Virus record (IMG/VR): IMGVR_UViG_3300032291_003156
Coordinates: 1-43,115 of that record
Origin: a virus
DNA length: 43,115 bases
Strand: one strand, 5' to 3'
Shown: positions 8,465-16,005 of the stretch, one piece after another
Position numbering within the stretch: position 1 is the first letter of the stretch
Layout: every line of letters starts with the position of its first letter
Translations under genes and position numbers: made by a program
The notes under the pieces: model-generated
Told to the model about the DNA's origin: nothing
Database searches by the model: none
Seen by the model: only the letters and a program-made list of their open reading frames with translations

Positions 8465-8662
8465 ATGATCACAGTAGCAAAGATGACAGACGGCAGAGTG
8501 GTTGAAGTCGTTCGAGTTGCTGACACTGTTAGGTTCAGCCCTGAGCCAGGGTGGGTCATGGTGTGCTTTGACTTTGAAAAGCCCTTTCGCAAGCGGACTG
8601 AGTTCAAATGGATGCCGGTCACTACCCGATTTGATTGGGTGCGGGAATACGCTTTTGGTTGA
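8465..8662 (+). CDS. Small hypothetical protein
   Basis: A 65-residue protein with alternating short strands (ITVAKMTDGRVVEVVRV) and a Trp/Phe-rich second half. The ATG at 8465 is preceded by AAAAGGAGCACACA, so this start is preferred over an upstream in-frame TTG at 8402. It is a single-gene unit between two family promoters, the second of which (8659) overlaps its last codons. Function unknown. Confidence 0.75.
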   Translation: MITVAKMTDGRVVEVVRVADTVRFSPEPGWVMVCFDFEKPFRKRTEFKWMPVTTRFDWVREYAFG

Positions 8663-8687
8663 CCAATAATTCCCAAACTGCTATAAT
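8659..8687 (+). promoter_or_regulatory. Sigma70-type phage promoter (repeat family copy 3)
   Basis: TTGACC (8659-8664), 17-nt spacer, TATAAT (8682-8687), extended TGC. Nearly identical to copy 1 through the spacer. The -35 overlaps the end of the preceding gene. Confidence 0.8.
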
Positions 8688-8717
8688 ACACACATAGACA
8701 ACAAAAAGGAGCCCCAA

Positions 8718-8996
8718 ATGAGTTATGTAATTGTCGCAAAAGGTACAGGTCTTATTGTCACAGACGGTCCCAACAAAACCCGTGCATACAAAACTTATGG
8801 TGCCGCACAGGCCACTCGTACCCGTCTTTGCCGCAAAGCAGGTTGGAGTGCTGGTGACCTGAGCATTGTTGCTCGTGACACTTATGTTGCACCCCGGATC
8901 ACTGTTCGCAATTTGATGTCAGGTAAGCCTGTGGAGATTGACGCAGATACACCCTGGTGTTGCAACCCAGCCAGCGAAACTTACTGGAGCATGTAA
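8718..8996 (+). CDS. Small basic hypothetical protein
   Basis: A 92-residue protein, basic in the middle (RTRLCRKAGW) with a Cys-Cys pair near the C-terminus. It has its own promoter (8659) and a strong ribosome site (AAAAAGGAG). The stop codon TAA lies inside the stem of the following hairpin. The sequence resembles small phage early proteins, but I cannot name a family or function. Confidence 0.75.
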   Translation: MSYVIVAKGTGLIVTDGPNKTRAYKTYGAAQATRTRLCRKAGWSAGDLSIVARDTYVAPRITVRNLMSGKPVEIDADTPWCCNPASETYWSM

Positions 8997-9015
8997 CACT
9001 TGAGTGTTACTGTTT
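8993..9015 (+). terminator. Hairpin terminator embedding the stop codon
   Basis: GTAACAC (8993-8999), tetraloop TTGA, GTGTTAC (9004-9010), then TGTTTT. A perfect 7-bp stem with a short T-rich tail. The TAA stop of the gene ending at 8996 is part of the left arm. The next promoter begins 12 nt later. Confidence 0.65.
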
Positions 9016-9021
9016 TGGCGG

Positions 9022-9050
9022 TTGACCAATAATTGCCAAAATGCTATAAT
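9022..9050 (+). promoter_or_regulatory. Sigma70-type phage promoter (repeat family copy 4)
   Basis: TTGACC (9022-9027), 17-nt spacer, TATAAT (9045-9050), extended TGC. Downstream sequence up to the ribosome site (ATATTGTAACAAAAGGAG) is nearly the same as at copy 7 (35561), so the repeated unit includes the leader. Confidence 0.8.
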
Positions 9051-9080
9051 ATGAACATATTGTAACAAAAGGAGCCCAAG

Positions 9081-9368
9081 ATGGAACAACTCACTCAAAT
9101 CCAACAAATCAATTCCGCAATCATGTTTGGCAATTTGACCAATACTGAACTCAACAGCATTGTCAGTGCCGTGCAATATGCTCGCGCTCAACTTGGCAAG
9201 CAAAAAATTCGTAGTTTTGCCAAAGGTGACACAGTGAAATTCACCAGCGCCAAACGTGGTGGCCTTGTGGTACAAGGCACAGTCACAAAGGTGGCCATCA
9301 AGTATGTCACAGTCAAAGACGGTGCGATGTTGTGGCGAGTGCCTGCCAACATGTTGGAGGCAGCATAA
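9081..9368 (+). CDS. Small phage protein with KOW/SH3-like C-terminal half
   Basis: A 95-residue protein. The N-terminal half is helical (INSAIMFGNLTNTELNSIVSAV), and the second half has the turn-rich GDTVKFTSAKRGGLVVQGTVTKV pattern of a small SH3/KOW-like barrel. Similar short proteins are common in T4-like marine phages, without known function; nucleic-acid binding is a guess from the fold. Good ribosome site (AAAAGGAGCCCAAG). Overlaps the next start (TAATG). Confidence 0.78.
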   Translation: MEQLTQIQQINSAIMFGNLTNTELNSIVSAVQYARAQLGKQKIRSFAKGDTVKFTSAKRGGLVVQGTVTKVAIKYVTVKDGAMLWRVPANMLEAA

Positions 9369-9505
9369 TGAAAGTGGTATACAATGCCGTGTTGGGTGGT
9401 TGGTACATTGTACGTGGCGCACATCAAACACCCATCTCGGGTCGATTTGACAGCAAAGAGGCCGCACTGGCACACCTTCGTAAACGCAATCCTTTACATT
9501 TCTAA
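9368..9505 (+). CDS. 45-residue basic hypothetical protein
   Basis: Short gene starting with the ATG of TAATG, so translationally coupled to the previous gene. It encodes MKVVYNAVLGGWYIVRGAH then a basic tail with KEAALAHLRKRNP. The GWYIVRG...F-S-KEAALAHL pattern resembles short phage proteins that fold as a small beta hairpin plus helix. Function unknown. Confidence 0.68.
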   Translation: MKVVYNAVLGGWYIVRGAHQTPISGRFDSKEAALAHLRKRNPLHF

Positions 9506-9516
9506 AAGGTAAGAAC

Positions 9517-9942
9517 ATGGGACTCGACATGTACGCATACGTGGCCGCTCGAGCAGGCCAACAAGATGAATTTTATGAAGGCGCAGAGTGGGACGAGGCT
9601 CATAAAGAGCACCGTAATCCCAATGTCAACCGGCCAAGAGAAATTGCCTACTGGCGCAAACATCCCAACCTGCACGGCTGGATGGCTCGATTGTGGTTGG
9701 CTCGTGAAAACAATGAACTGCGTGAGGTAGACAACTTCAATGGCATTGAACTGGAACTCACTGCTGAAGATTTGGACAACTTGGAGTTAGCAGTAAAAAA
9801 TAAGCAACTGCCCTCGACCTCAGGATTCTTTTTTGGCAACGAAGCAGATGATTACTATCGCGAAAGCGATTTGAAATTTATCCAGATGGCCCGGGCAGAA
9901 ATGTTTTTAGGGTTGAAAGTATTCTATAACTCATCATGGTAA
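9517..9942 (+). CDS. Phage MGLDMY-family protein
   Basis: A 141-residue protein of a widespread phage family recognised by the MGLDMY start, the YWRKHPNLHGWM segment (usually YWRKxNxIHxW) and the SGFFFG motif near residue 100. Family function is not known. Ribosome site AAAAGGT at 9505-9511. It stands 11 nt after the preceding gene and 12 nt before DNA ligase, so it is probably in the ligase transcript. Confidence 0.85.
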   Translation: MGLDMYAYVAARAGQQDEFYEGAEWDEAHKEHRNPNVNRPREIAYWRKHPNLHGWMARLWLARENNELREVDNFNGIELELTAEDLDNLELAVKNKQLPSTSGFFFGNEADDYYRESDLKFIQMARAEMFLGLKVFYNSSW

Positions 9943-9954
9943 CACTGTAAATAT

Positions 9955-11331
9955 ATGCATGACATCGATTTCTCACACACTCAATTCAACGGTATCACTG
10001 TGGCAGCTGATTGGATAAGAGATCTTGAAAGTTCCGACAGTCGCTTGCACAAAGAAAAGGTGATTGAAAAAGCACTTATGGCCTCAAAGTTAGGCAGTGC
10101 CAATGCCCAGTGTTTTTTGTTCAACTGCTATCAGGCCTACAATCCCTACTACACATTCCATGTGAAACAGGTGCCTGAGAGTTCTGGCATTGAACATGCT
10201 GAAAACCCTTGGCCTGTGTTCTGGGGCTTGCTGGAAGGCCTGCGCACACGATCCATCACCGGCCATCGCGCCAGAGATGCCATCCTGGAAACAATGAAAC
10301 GCTTTGATAGTGTAGAATGGAACAATCTCTGCAGACGGGTGATCACCAAAGATCTGCGGTGCGGCATCTCAGAGAAAACACTGAACAAAGTGTTGGGTCG
10401 AACAGAGTGGCGGATTCCTGTGTTCAGTTGCCAGTTGGCACAAGACTCTACAGACCAACCCAAGAAACTTCGAGGCATCAAACGCTTAGAATGCAAACTG
10501 GATGGTGTGCGTGTGTTGGCTGTAGTGCAAGGCACAGATGTCACACTGTACAGTCGCAATGGCAAACAGTTTGAAAACTTTCCGGAGATTGTGCAAGCCA
10601 TTGAAGACAATCGCAAGGCATTGGCCGTACCAAACCACACCAGCTATAGTTATGTGCTGGATGGCGAGATTGTGGGCGAAAGTTTCCAGAAATTGATGAA
10701 ACAAGCACACCGCAAATCGGATGCTGTCACAGACAGCATGGTGTATCACGTGTTTGATATCATACCGCTGGACAGTTTTATCGAAGGCCACTACAACGCA
10801 CAACAACACAAACGCATTGAAATGTTGGAACGTGTACGTGCCAAATTGCCTGCGGATGGTCCTATCCAGATCATGAACGGCCTGGATGTGGACTTGGACA
10901 CAGCCGAAGGACATGACATCATGAACCGTTATGCTGAAGCTGCCGTGGAAGGTGGCTTCGAAGGCATCATGATCAAGAGCATGGATGCGCCATACCTGTG
11001 CAAACGCACAGATTCATGGATGAAATGGAAACCCACAATCACAGTTGATCTCAACATTGTGGGATTTGAAGAAGGTACTGGTCGCAATCTGGGCCGGTTG
11101 GGTGCTATAATTTGTGAAGGAGAAGATAATGACCGTAGAATTTGTGTTAATGTTGGCAGTGGGTTTAGTGATGCTGTTCGTGATGAGTATTGGGCCAATA
11201 GGGATGACTTACTTGGTCACTTGGTTGAAGTCCAAGCGGATGCAGTCACACAAAACCAAGACGGAACATACAGTCTCCGATTCCCCAGGTTCTTGAGATT
11301 CCGTGACTTTGAAGCAGGAGAAAAAGTATGA
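9955..11331 (+). CDS. ATP-dependent DNA ligase, T4 gp30-like
   Basis: Seals nicks in phage DNA during replication and repair. The 458-residue length is close to T4 gp30. Nucleotidyltransferase motifs appear in order: motif I ECKLDGVR with the adenylated Lys (codon near 10495), YSRNGKQF (motif Ia), LDGEIVG (III), GFEGIMIK (IV) and WMKWKP (V), followed by an OB-fold ending RFLRFRDFE. An alpha-helical N-terminal domain precedes the catalytic core, as in gp30. The ATG at 9955 has no strong ribosome site. The 3' part contains a candidate nested frame at 11129. Its stop overlaps the next ATG. Confidence 0.95.
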   Translation: MHDIDFSHTQFNGITVAADWIRDLESSDSRLHKEKVIEKALMASKLGSANAQCFLFNCYQAYNPYYTFHVKQVPESSGIEHAENPWPVFWGLLEGLRTRSITGHRARDAILETMKRFDSVEWNNLCRRVITKDLRCGISEKTLNKVLGRTEWRIPVFSCQLAQDSTDQPKKLRGIKRLECKLDGVRVLAVVQGTDVTLYSRNGKQFENFPEIVQAIEDNRKALAVPNHTSYSYVLDGEIVGESFQKLMKQAHRKSDAVTDSMVYHVFDIIPLDSFIEGHYNAQQHKRIEMLERVRAKLPADGPIQIMNGLDVDLDTAEGHDIMNRYAEAAVEGGFEGIMIKSMDAPYLCKRTDSWMKWKPTITVDLNIVGFEEGTGRNLGRLGAIICEGEDNDRRICVNVGSGFSDAVRDEYWANRDDLLGHLVEVQADAVTQNQDGTYSLRFPRFLRFRDFEAGEKV

Positions 11332-11564
11332 GTAAACAAATTGGACCCATCACACTAGACGGCGACACAGCCGATCGAATCACTGTGCTCACTCTCAAAG
11401 AGCAACGAAGCTATCTCAAGAAAGAACTTTCTGAGTGGAAGAAAAATCCTGGCACAGAAGCCAATCCTGACGGATACTGGTTGCACCCTGATGATGTAAG
11501 TGGAAACCAAATCTTGATACACCATTTGGATGCAGTGATCAAATACTTTGGCGAAGTAAAATGA
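11328..11564 (+). CDS. Small hypothetical protein
   Basis: A 78-residue acidic protein coupled to ligase by an ATGA overlap, with a charged helix (LKEQRSYLKKELSEWKK) in the middle and a short helical C-terminus (HLDAVIKYFGEVK). It ends in another ATGA overlap. Such proteins are common in T4-like phages, of unknown role. Confidence 0.75.
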   Translation: MSKQIGPITLDGDTADRITVLTLKEQRSYLKKELSEWKKNPGTEANPDGYWLHPDDVSGNQILIHHLDAVIKYFGEVK

Positions 11565-11992
11565 AAATTGGACTCAGCTATAGCCGTTGTGTGCGCGACA
11601 TTGTGGACGGTCTAGTAGACATCAAAGATGTTCTTGTACTAATCACCCGCACAGATTTTGACCCGCGTGATGACGAGCAGTGGCAGGGAATTTGGCAAGG
11701 ATACGGTGGCGGGCAAACTTTTGGTAGCCCGTTTAGTCAGCCAGAATGGATGGACTATCCTGCCGAAGATGAACAGAAGTTTCGAAATATCAGTATTGAA
11801 CTTTGGGAAACCGGCAAACTTCACCAGCCTCGTAAGTTTGGCTCACGTCCACAACGCCGTCCTGAAATTTGGCTGGAAGCAGTTTTGCCAAGCAGTGAGC
11901 TGGCCACAAATCCAGCCGCTAAAAAAGCCTGGGAGCAGTTTCAAACAATTGCTGGATTGACTAACGTTAAAATAGATAAGGACTATCAATAA
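11561..11992 (+). CDS. Hypothetical phage protein
   Basis: A 143-residue protein beginning MKIGLSYSRCVRDIVDG. The segment with RPEIWLEAVLPSSEL resembles conserved phage hypothetical proteins of about this size. No metal or nucleotide motif is recognisable. Both ends are coupled: ATGA with the previous gene, TAATG with an 11-codon mini-ORF downstream. Confidence 0.78.
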   Translation: MKIGLSYSRCVRDIVDGLVDIKDVLVLITRTDFDPRDDEQWQGIWQGYGGGQTFGSPFSQPEWMDYPAEDEQKFRNISIELWETGKLHQPRKFGSRPQRRPEIWLEAVLPSSELATNPAAKKAWEQFQTIAGLTNVKIDKDYQ

Positions 11993-12027
11993 TGAGAACC
12001 ATAGGATACATCAGAGGAAAAGTTTGA
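11992..12027 (+). CDS. 11-codon mini-ORF bridging two genes (possible coupling peptide)
   Basis: ATG 11992 overlaps the TAA of the previous gene; the frame reads MRTIGYIRGKV and stops at TGA 12025-12027, which overlaps the TTG start of the next gene (12024). Its codons hold the AGAGGA ribosome site for that TTG. It could deliver ribosomes to a weak start codon. Real translation is unproven. Confidence 0.4.
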   Translation: MRTIGYIRGKV

Positions 12028-12431
12028 AATATTTTGCATATGGCATGAACACCAACTTGGAGCAAATGGCAGCCCGATGCCCGGGTGCTGTTTGCTTGGG
12101 CCCGGCATGGATCACTGACTATGCCTTGGTGTTCCGATATTTTGCAGACATTGAACCCGCGGCAGGCAACTGGTGTGATGGTGTGTTGTGGGAAATCACA
12201 GATGACAACTTGCGAGCACTGGATCGACTGGAAGGCCATCCCTGGCACTACACACGATTCTCAGTGTTGGTACATACTGACCGCGGATCAGACACTGCTC
12301 TGGTGTACCAAATGGTGGACCAGTCTTTTGAGCAGGCGCCCAGCGGCCACTATTACCGCATGGTAGCAGAAGGCTATGAACAAAACAGTGTGCCCACAGA
12401 TCAACTTGTTGCGACATTGGAACTACAATGA
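12024..12431 (+). CDS. Gamma-glutamylcyclotransferase-like (AIG2/GGCT fold) protein
   Basis: A 135-residue protein of the GGCT fold. Seen: the N-terminal MKYFAYGMNTN (family YGSN loop), the central DGVLWEIT (usually GxxYxI), and the catalytic-Glu segment LDRLEGHPWHY. Members cleave gamma-glutamyl amines or peptides; phage copies are of unknown role. The start is a TTG at 12024, chosen because MKYFAYG is the natural N-terminus and AGAGGA is 6-11 nt upstream. It ends with an ATGA overlap. Confidence 0.82.
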   Translation: MKYFAYGMNTNLEQMAARCPGAVCLGPAWITDYALVFRYFADIEPAAGNWCDGVLWEITDDNLRALDRLEGHPWHYTRFSVLVHTDRGSDTALVYQMVDQSFEQAPSGHYYRMVAEGYEQNSVPTDQLVATLELQ

Positions 12432-12703
12432 TCAATCTAAACTTTAACATCTACAATCCATTGAGCAATCGATGGACTATCCTTTGGAACAAAAGTAAAT
12501 TCATCGGCAAGCACAAGGCTGTGGAATTCAACGGGTACCGAACCAATCATGTCATCAACGTAGATTTTCAATTCAAGCCCGCAGGTGACCATGGAGGTGT
12601 TCACATTATGCTTGGTGTATTAGGGTTTGACGTTGAACTACACTTCTACGATACTCGGCACTGGGATTATTTAGAAAAGAATTGGGAAACACTTGCAAAA
12701 TGA
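12428..12703 (+). CDS. Hypothetical protein
   Basis: A 91-residue aromatic, beta-rich protein with alternating hydrophobic segments (VEFNGYRTNHVINVDF, GVHIMLGVLGFDVELHFYD). Coupled on both sides by ATGA overlaps. This layout resembles small phage proteins, but I do not recognise a family. Confidence 0.72.
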   Translation: MINLNFNIYNPLSNRWTILWNKSKFIGKHKAVEFNGYRTNHVINVDFQFKPAGDHGGVHIMLGVLGFDVELHFYDTRHWDYLEKNWETLAK

Positions 12704-13164
12704 AGAAAGTATACTATGAAAAAATTGGACGTCGGTATTATCCTGTGGCTGAGTATGATAATGATCTTTTGGATAGTTTCCCTCGAGGTAATCACTTGGT
12801 CATGTGCTATCCCGGGGGAACATCCCGTAGGTTTAACGTGGAACCTAACCATGCCGCGCTGATTGCCGCTGGCCGTGTGGCAGAAGATGCTATGAGTCAG
12901 GCCATTAGTAAAGCCAGTGAGTTGCGACCCAAGCAAACTCCTATTACAGAAGGTCAACGCCGAGCTTGGAAGAAATTAGCCAAAGAGTTTGGTGATGAGT
13001 TGGCAACATTAAACATTAATAGTTCCCGTGATATTGCCGAAGCTGGATTGAAGGCCATGCAGGAAGAAGCAGACAAACTCATGACCAATCCCGCTGTGCG
13101 ACTGGCCTACGAGCAGTTTCTCCTGGTGTGCGAATTAACTAAAAAACAAGTTGACAACGCCTGA
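12700..13164 (+). CDS. Conserved phage hypothetical protein
   Basis: A 154-residue protein with N-terminal KKVYYEKIGRRYYPVAEYD, a middle CYPGGTSRRFNVEP loop, and a mostly helical C-terminal part with many Lys/Glu (TEGQRRAWKKLAKEF). I chose ATG 12700 because it forms the ATGA overlap with the previous stop; an in-frame GTG at 12682 would add six residues. Function unknown. The promoter for the following structured leader lies in its last codons. Confidence 0.78.
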   Translation: MKKVYYEKIGRRYYPVAEYDNDLLDSFPRGNHLVMCYPGGTSRRFNVEPNHAALIAAGRVAEDAMSQAISKASELRPKQTPITEGQRRAWKKLAKEFGDELATLNINSSRDIAEAGLKAMQEEADKLMTNPAVRLAYEQFLLVCELTKKQVDNA

Positions 13165-13179
13165 CTTGTGCAGTATAAT
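13151..13179 (+). promoter_or_regulatory. Full-consensus sigma70 promoter
   Basis: TTGACA (13151-13156), 17-nt spacer, TATAAT (13174-13179). It is the only perfect-consensus 17-nt-spaced promoter I found in the window, and it lies inside the end of the previous gene. Predicted start is near 13186. Confidence 0.82.
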
Positions 13180-13185
13180 TACTGT

Positions 13186-13377
13186 GCATGACCAGGGAGA
13201 TTGGGTTGTTTAATGGACACAGCAGGAATAGATCTGTAACCGGTCCTGCTATGTGCCGTGGCATCAGAAACATAAATCCCGTAGGATGAGACACTGGCTA
13301 GACCTGGCAACAGGTCAAAACACTGGCTGGTACCCAGTGGAGTATGCCTTGTAGATAAAACAGTGTAAAGGATAGTA
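13186..13377 (+). ncRNA. Candidate structured RNA or regulatory leader
   Basis: About 190 nt between a strong promoter and the next gene, with several clean hairpins: AGCAGGA (13221-13227) with TCCTGCT (13244-13250), 7 bp; GACCTG (13301-13306) with CAGGTC (13311-13316) around a GCAA tetraloop (GNRA type); CACTGG (13321-13326) with CCAGTG (13334-13339). ACACTG at 13291 or 13320 can also pair with CAGTGT (13361-13366), which lies just before the AAAGGA ribosome site of the next gene, so competing folds could hide or expose it. A 33-codon frame starts at ATG 13188, at the predicted transcript end, but has no ribosome site. It may be a riboswitch-like leader or a stand-alone small RNA; I cannot match a known class. 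Confidence 0.5.
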
Positions 13378-13695
13378 ATGTCTGTTGAAATTGAAACCTC
13401 TGCGTTGAGTACGTTTGAATCCCTCGACTCTCTTAGAGCAACGCCCTTGGTCATGCACCGTATTCAAATTGAGTTGCGTGATATTGCCACGTGGTATGCT
13501 GTTATTCGCGAACTCAATCAAGTGCTTGGTACCAGTAACTGGAAGGGTCAAAATCATGTCCGGCGCCGATTAGAAAACTTAATTTGGGAAAATGATAAAA
13601 ATATTTGGGTTTGGTTTGACGTGCCAGATGTCAAGATTGCCACATGGTTGGCCGTTAAACTAGCCGTCCAAGTCCGCGTACTACCCAATAAATAA
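13378..13695 (+). CDS. Hypothetical protein behind the structured leader
   Basis: A 105-residue, mostly helical protein with a Trp-rich C-terminal half (LIWENDKNIWVWFDVPDVKIATWLAVKLAV). Start ATG 13378 with AAAGGATAG just upstream. It is the first gene of the transcript that includes the leader; only 4 nt separate it from the membrane protein that follows. No family recognised. Confidence 0.72.
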   Translation: MSVEIETSALSTFESLDSLRATPLVMHRIQIELRDIATWYAVIRELNQVLGTSNWKGQNHVRRRLENLIWENDKNIWVWFDVPDVKIATWLAVKLAVQVRVLPNK

Positions 13696-13699
13696 ATCT

Positions 13700-15151
13700 A
13701 TGTTCCTTAGTTATTTTACATTGTTAACCGCTCTTTCATTGAGCGTGGTTGCGGCCTGGTACAGTATACTGGGCCTTACTGCTATTTTTGCGTCAGCAGT
13801 TGTTCCTATTATTATCATGGGATCCATCCTGGAAGTGGCCAAGGTCACTGTCACAGTATGGTTGCACGAGTACTGGCACCGTTGCCGACTGATGATGAAG
13901 ATATACCTTGTGCCAGCAGTGTTCATGCTCATGGTGATCACAAGTATGGGCATCTTTGGGTTTTTATCAAAAGCACACAGTGACCAAAGTCTGGTGTCGG
14001 GCGATGTGCTGGCCAAGATCTCTGTGTACGACGAAAAAATCAAACTAGCAAAAGACAATATTGATGCCAACCGCAGAGCTCTTACACAAATGGATGAAGC
14101 TGTGGACCAGGTTATGAGTCGCAGCCAGGACGAAAAAGGTGCTGACAAAGCAGTTTCGCTCCGCAGAGCACAGGCCAAAGAACGCAACCGATTGTTTGCC
14201 GAAATTGCAGCCGAACAGAAAAAAATTACTAGCATCAATGAAGAACGAGCTCCTATTGCAGCCGAGGTTCGCAAAATTGAAGCAGAAGTAGGACCAATCA
14301 AATACATTGCGGCGTTTATCTATGGCGACAGCCCAGACACCAATCTCTTGGAACGTGCTGTGCGTTGGGTCATCATCATACTTGTGGTGGTGTTTGATCC
14401 ACTTGCCATCATGATGGTTCTGGCTGCTACAGAGAGCATGAAGTGGGAACGTGAACGACGACGCCAACTGGCCTATGAGCCCGACGATGGCCCACTCACA
14501 GACGAACAACTTGCACAACTACGTGCGACAGCAGAGCCTGAACTGCCTCAGGGCGAAGTTGCTGTCTCTAGCCAACTGTTTGATGATCCCGGGGAGCATC
14601 CTGCAGACACATTTGATCATGAAGTTGAACAACCTGCTGAACAACCTGCTGAACAACAGGCAATAGGACCAGTGGTATTTGATCAAAACTATTTGAATAC
14701 ACTGCAAGAAGATACATCTGGACATGATACTCCCAGCATTAAGACTGCAATCAAACAATGGAAGAGTGAAAATCCCAACAGCACAATAAAAGAGGAACGT
14801 GCCAAATTGGCCGATGGCAAAATTTCCCAACTGCCTTGGATGCAGTTGATAGCAGATAACGACTTGGGCAGAGAGCCCACATCAGGATTTGGTATCTCTT
14901 TCCCAACAAATCCAGCCCCGGCCAAAGGCGACACATTTATGCGTGTGGATCAAATGCCCAATGTGTTGTACAAGTTCAACGGACATCACTGGATTATTGT
15001 GGACAAGAATTTAACTGACAACTATGCCTACGATGATGCATACATTGAGCATCTAATTGCCAAACTCACAAGTGGTGAATACGACCCAGACATGTTGAGT
15101 GATGCTGAAGCAGATGCCATTGCTCGTCGTGTGAGACCCGTCAACACATGA
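13700..15151 (+). CDS. Membrane protein with coiled coil and acidic linker
   Basis: A 483-residue protein with three N-terminal hydrophobic segments (roughly residues 4-24, 28-48 and 70-92), a long charged coiled-coil region (about 105-200), a fourth span near 217-243 (VIIILVVVFDPLAIMMVLAA), then an acidic, Pro/Glu/Gln-rich linker containing a short repeat (EQPAEQPAEQQ) and a compact C-terminal domain with LYKFNGHHWIIVDK. Similar four-span coiled-coil proteins occur in marine T4-like phages. It may act at the host inner membrane, for example in DNA entry, lysis timing or superinfection; that is inference. Coupled by ATGA to the epimerase gene. Confidence 0.82.
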   Translation: MFLSYFTLLTALSLSVVAAWYSILGLTAIFASAVVPIIIMGSILEVAKVTVTVWLHEYWHRCRLMMKIYLVPAVFMLMVITSMGIFGFLSKAHSDQSLVSGDVLAKISVYDEKIKLAKDNIDANRRALTQMDEAVDQVMSRSQDEKGADKAVSLRRAQAKERNRLFAEIAAEQKKITSINEERAPIAAEVRKIEAEVGPIKYIAAFIYGDSPDTNLLERAVRWVIIILVVVFDPLAIMMVLAATESMKWERERRRQLAYEPDDGPLTDEQLAQLRATAEPELPQGEVAVSSQLFDDPGEHPADTFDHEVEQPAEQPAEQQAIGPVVFDQNYLNTLQEDTSGHDTPSIKTAIKQWKSENPNSTIKEERAKLADGKISQLPWMQLIADNDLGREPTSGFGISFPTNPAPAKGDTFMRVDQMPNVLYKFNGHHWIIVDKNLTDNYAYDDAYIEHLIAKLTSGEYDPDMLSDAEADAIARRVRPVNT

Positions 15152-16005
15152 TCCTAGTAACCGGCGATCGCGGCTTTATTGGCAGCGAACTCAAACAACA
15201 TCTCATTGATCAAGGTCACGATGTACACGGCCTTGACTGGGACACACGTGGCCAAACTTACACAGTTCGCACACCAGTGGAATGGATATTTCACATGGGC
15301 GCCATCAGCGAAACCAATGCTGACAACTGGGATGAAATTGTTCGAAAGAACATAAAAGATACGCAAAACTGGATTAAAACTGCGCAGAAGTGGGGATGTG
15401 GCATCACCTATGCATCAAGTGCCAGTGTGTATGGTTCTTGGTCCAACAGTCCTGAATGGGGACCAGTGCAACCACAGCACATGTATGGTGTCAGCAAGTT
15501 GGCCATTGACAACTGGTGTGCTGAACAACGCTTCTCTGTGCCTGTACAAGGCATGCGATTCTTCAACGTGTATGGACGCAATGAAGGGCACAAAGCACAG
15601 CCCAGTCCCATCCGCACGTACATGAAGCGAGCCATTGCTGGTGACCCACTTGTGGTGTGGAATCACCGTGGACGCTTGGGCACAAGAGATTTTGTCAGTG
15701 TGGATGATTGTATACAAGCAATGACCCAGTTAAAAAACACAGGTATCAGTGGAGTATACAACGTTGGCACCGGTCAACAACTCACATTCCAAGACATTGC
15801 ACACAGCATACAACGTCGATGCGGCAACGTGTCAGTATTACTAGAACCCATGCCCGAACACATGGTTGAAAAATATCAGTGGGAAAGCCGAGCAGATTTA
15901 AATAAACTGCAATCCGCAATACCTTGGAATCCGCAAACGGTGGATCAGTGGCTAGACAAAAACTTTGATATTCTTTACAATAAAATCATAAATGAAAACA
16001 CCTGA
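15148..16005 (+). CDS. NAD(P)-dependent sugar epimerase, ADP-heptose 6-epimerase-like
   Basis: A 285-residue extended short-chain dehydrogenase. Seen: the Rossmann motif TGDRGFIGS, HMGAISETN (compare HEGACSSTT in E. coli HldD), the YASSASVYG region, the catalytic YGVSK, FFNVYGRNEGHK (matching FNVYGPREGHK), and RDFVSVDDC. Around residue 240 the run MPEHMVEKYQWESRADLNKL closely follows HldD (KLKGRYQAFTQADLTNL). The family makes ADP-L-glycero-manno-heptose for the LPS core, so the phage may alter host LPS. Overlaps the gene before by 4 nt and clpX by 14 nt. Confidence 0.85.
   Translation: MILVTGDRGFIGSELKQHLIDQGHDVHGLDWDTRGQTYTVRTPVEWIFHMGAISETNADNWDEIVRKNIKDTQNWIKTAQKWGCGITYASSASVYGSWSNSPEWGPVQPQHMYGVSKLAIDNWCAEQRFSVPVQGMRFFNVYGRNEGHKAQPSPIRTYMKRAIAGDPLVVWNHRGRLGTRDFVSVDDCIQAMTQLKNTGISGVYNVGTGQQLTFQDIAHSIQRRCGNVSVLLEPMPEHMVEKYQWESRADLNKLQSAIPWNPQTVDQWLDKNFDILYNKIINENT

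Noticed and set aside
13188-13289. 33-codon frame, and an ATGGACACAGCAGG segment reminiscent of the dUTPase DTAGIDL motif
   Set aside because: No ribosome site, and the dUTPase-like words are in a different short frame that stops at once; RNA structure explains the region better.
13687-13694. AATAAATA as a late promoter
   Set aside because: It is part of the stop codon region only 6 nt before the next start, too close to serve as its promoter.
14618-14662. Repeated gctgaacaacct units as a DNA repeat or array
   Set aside because: Only about two and a half coding copies in a Gln/Pro/Glu linker; no spacers, so not a CRISPR or att site.
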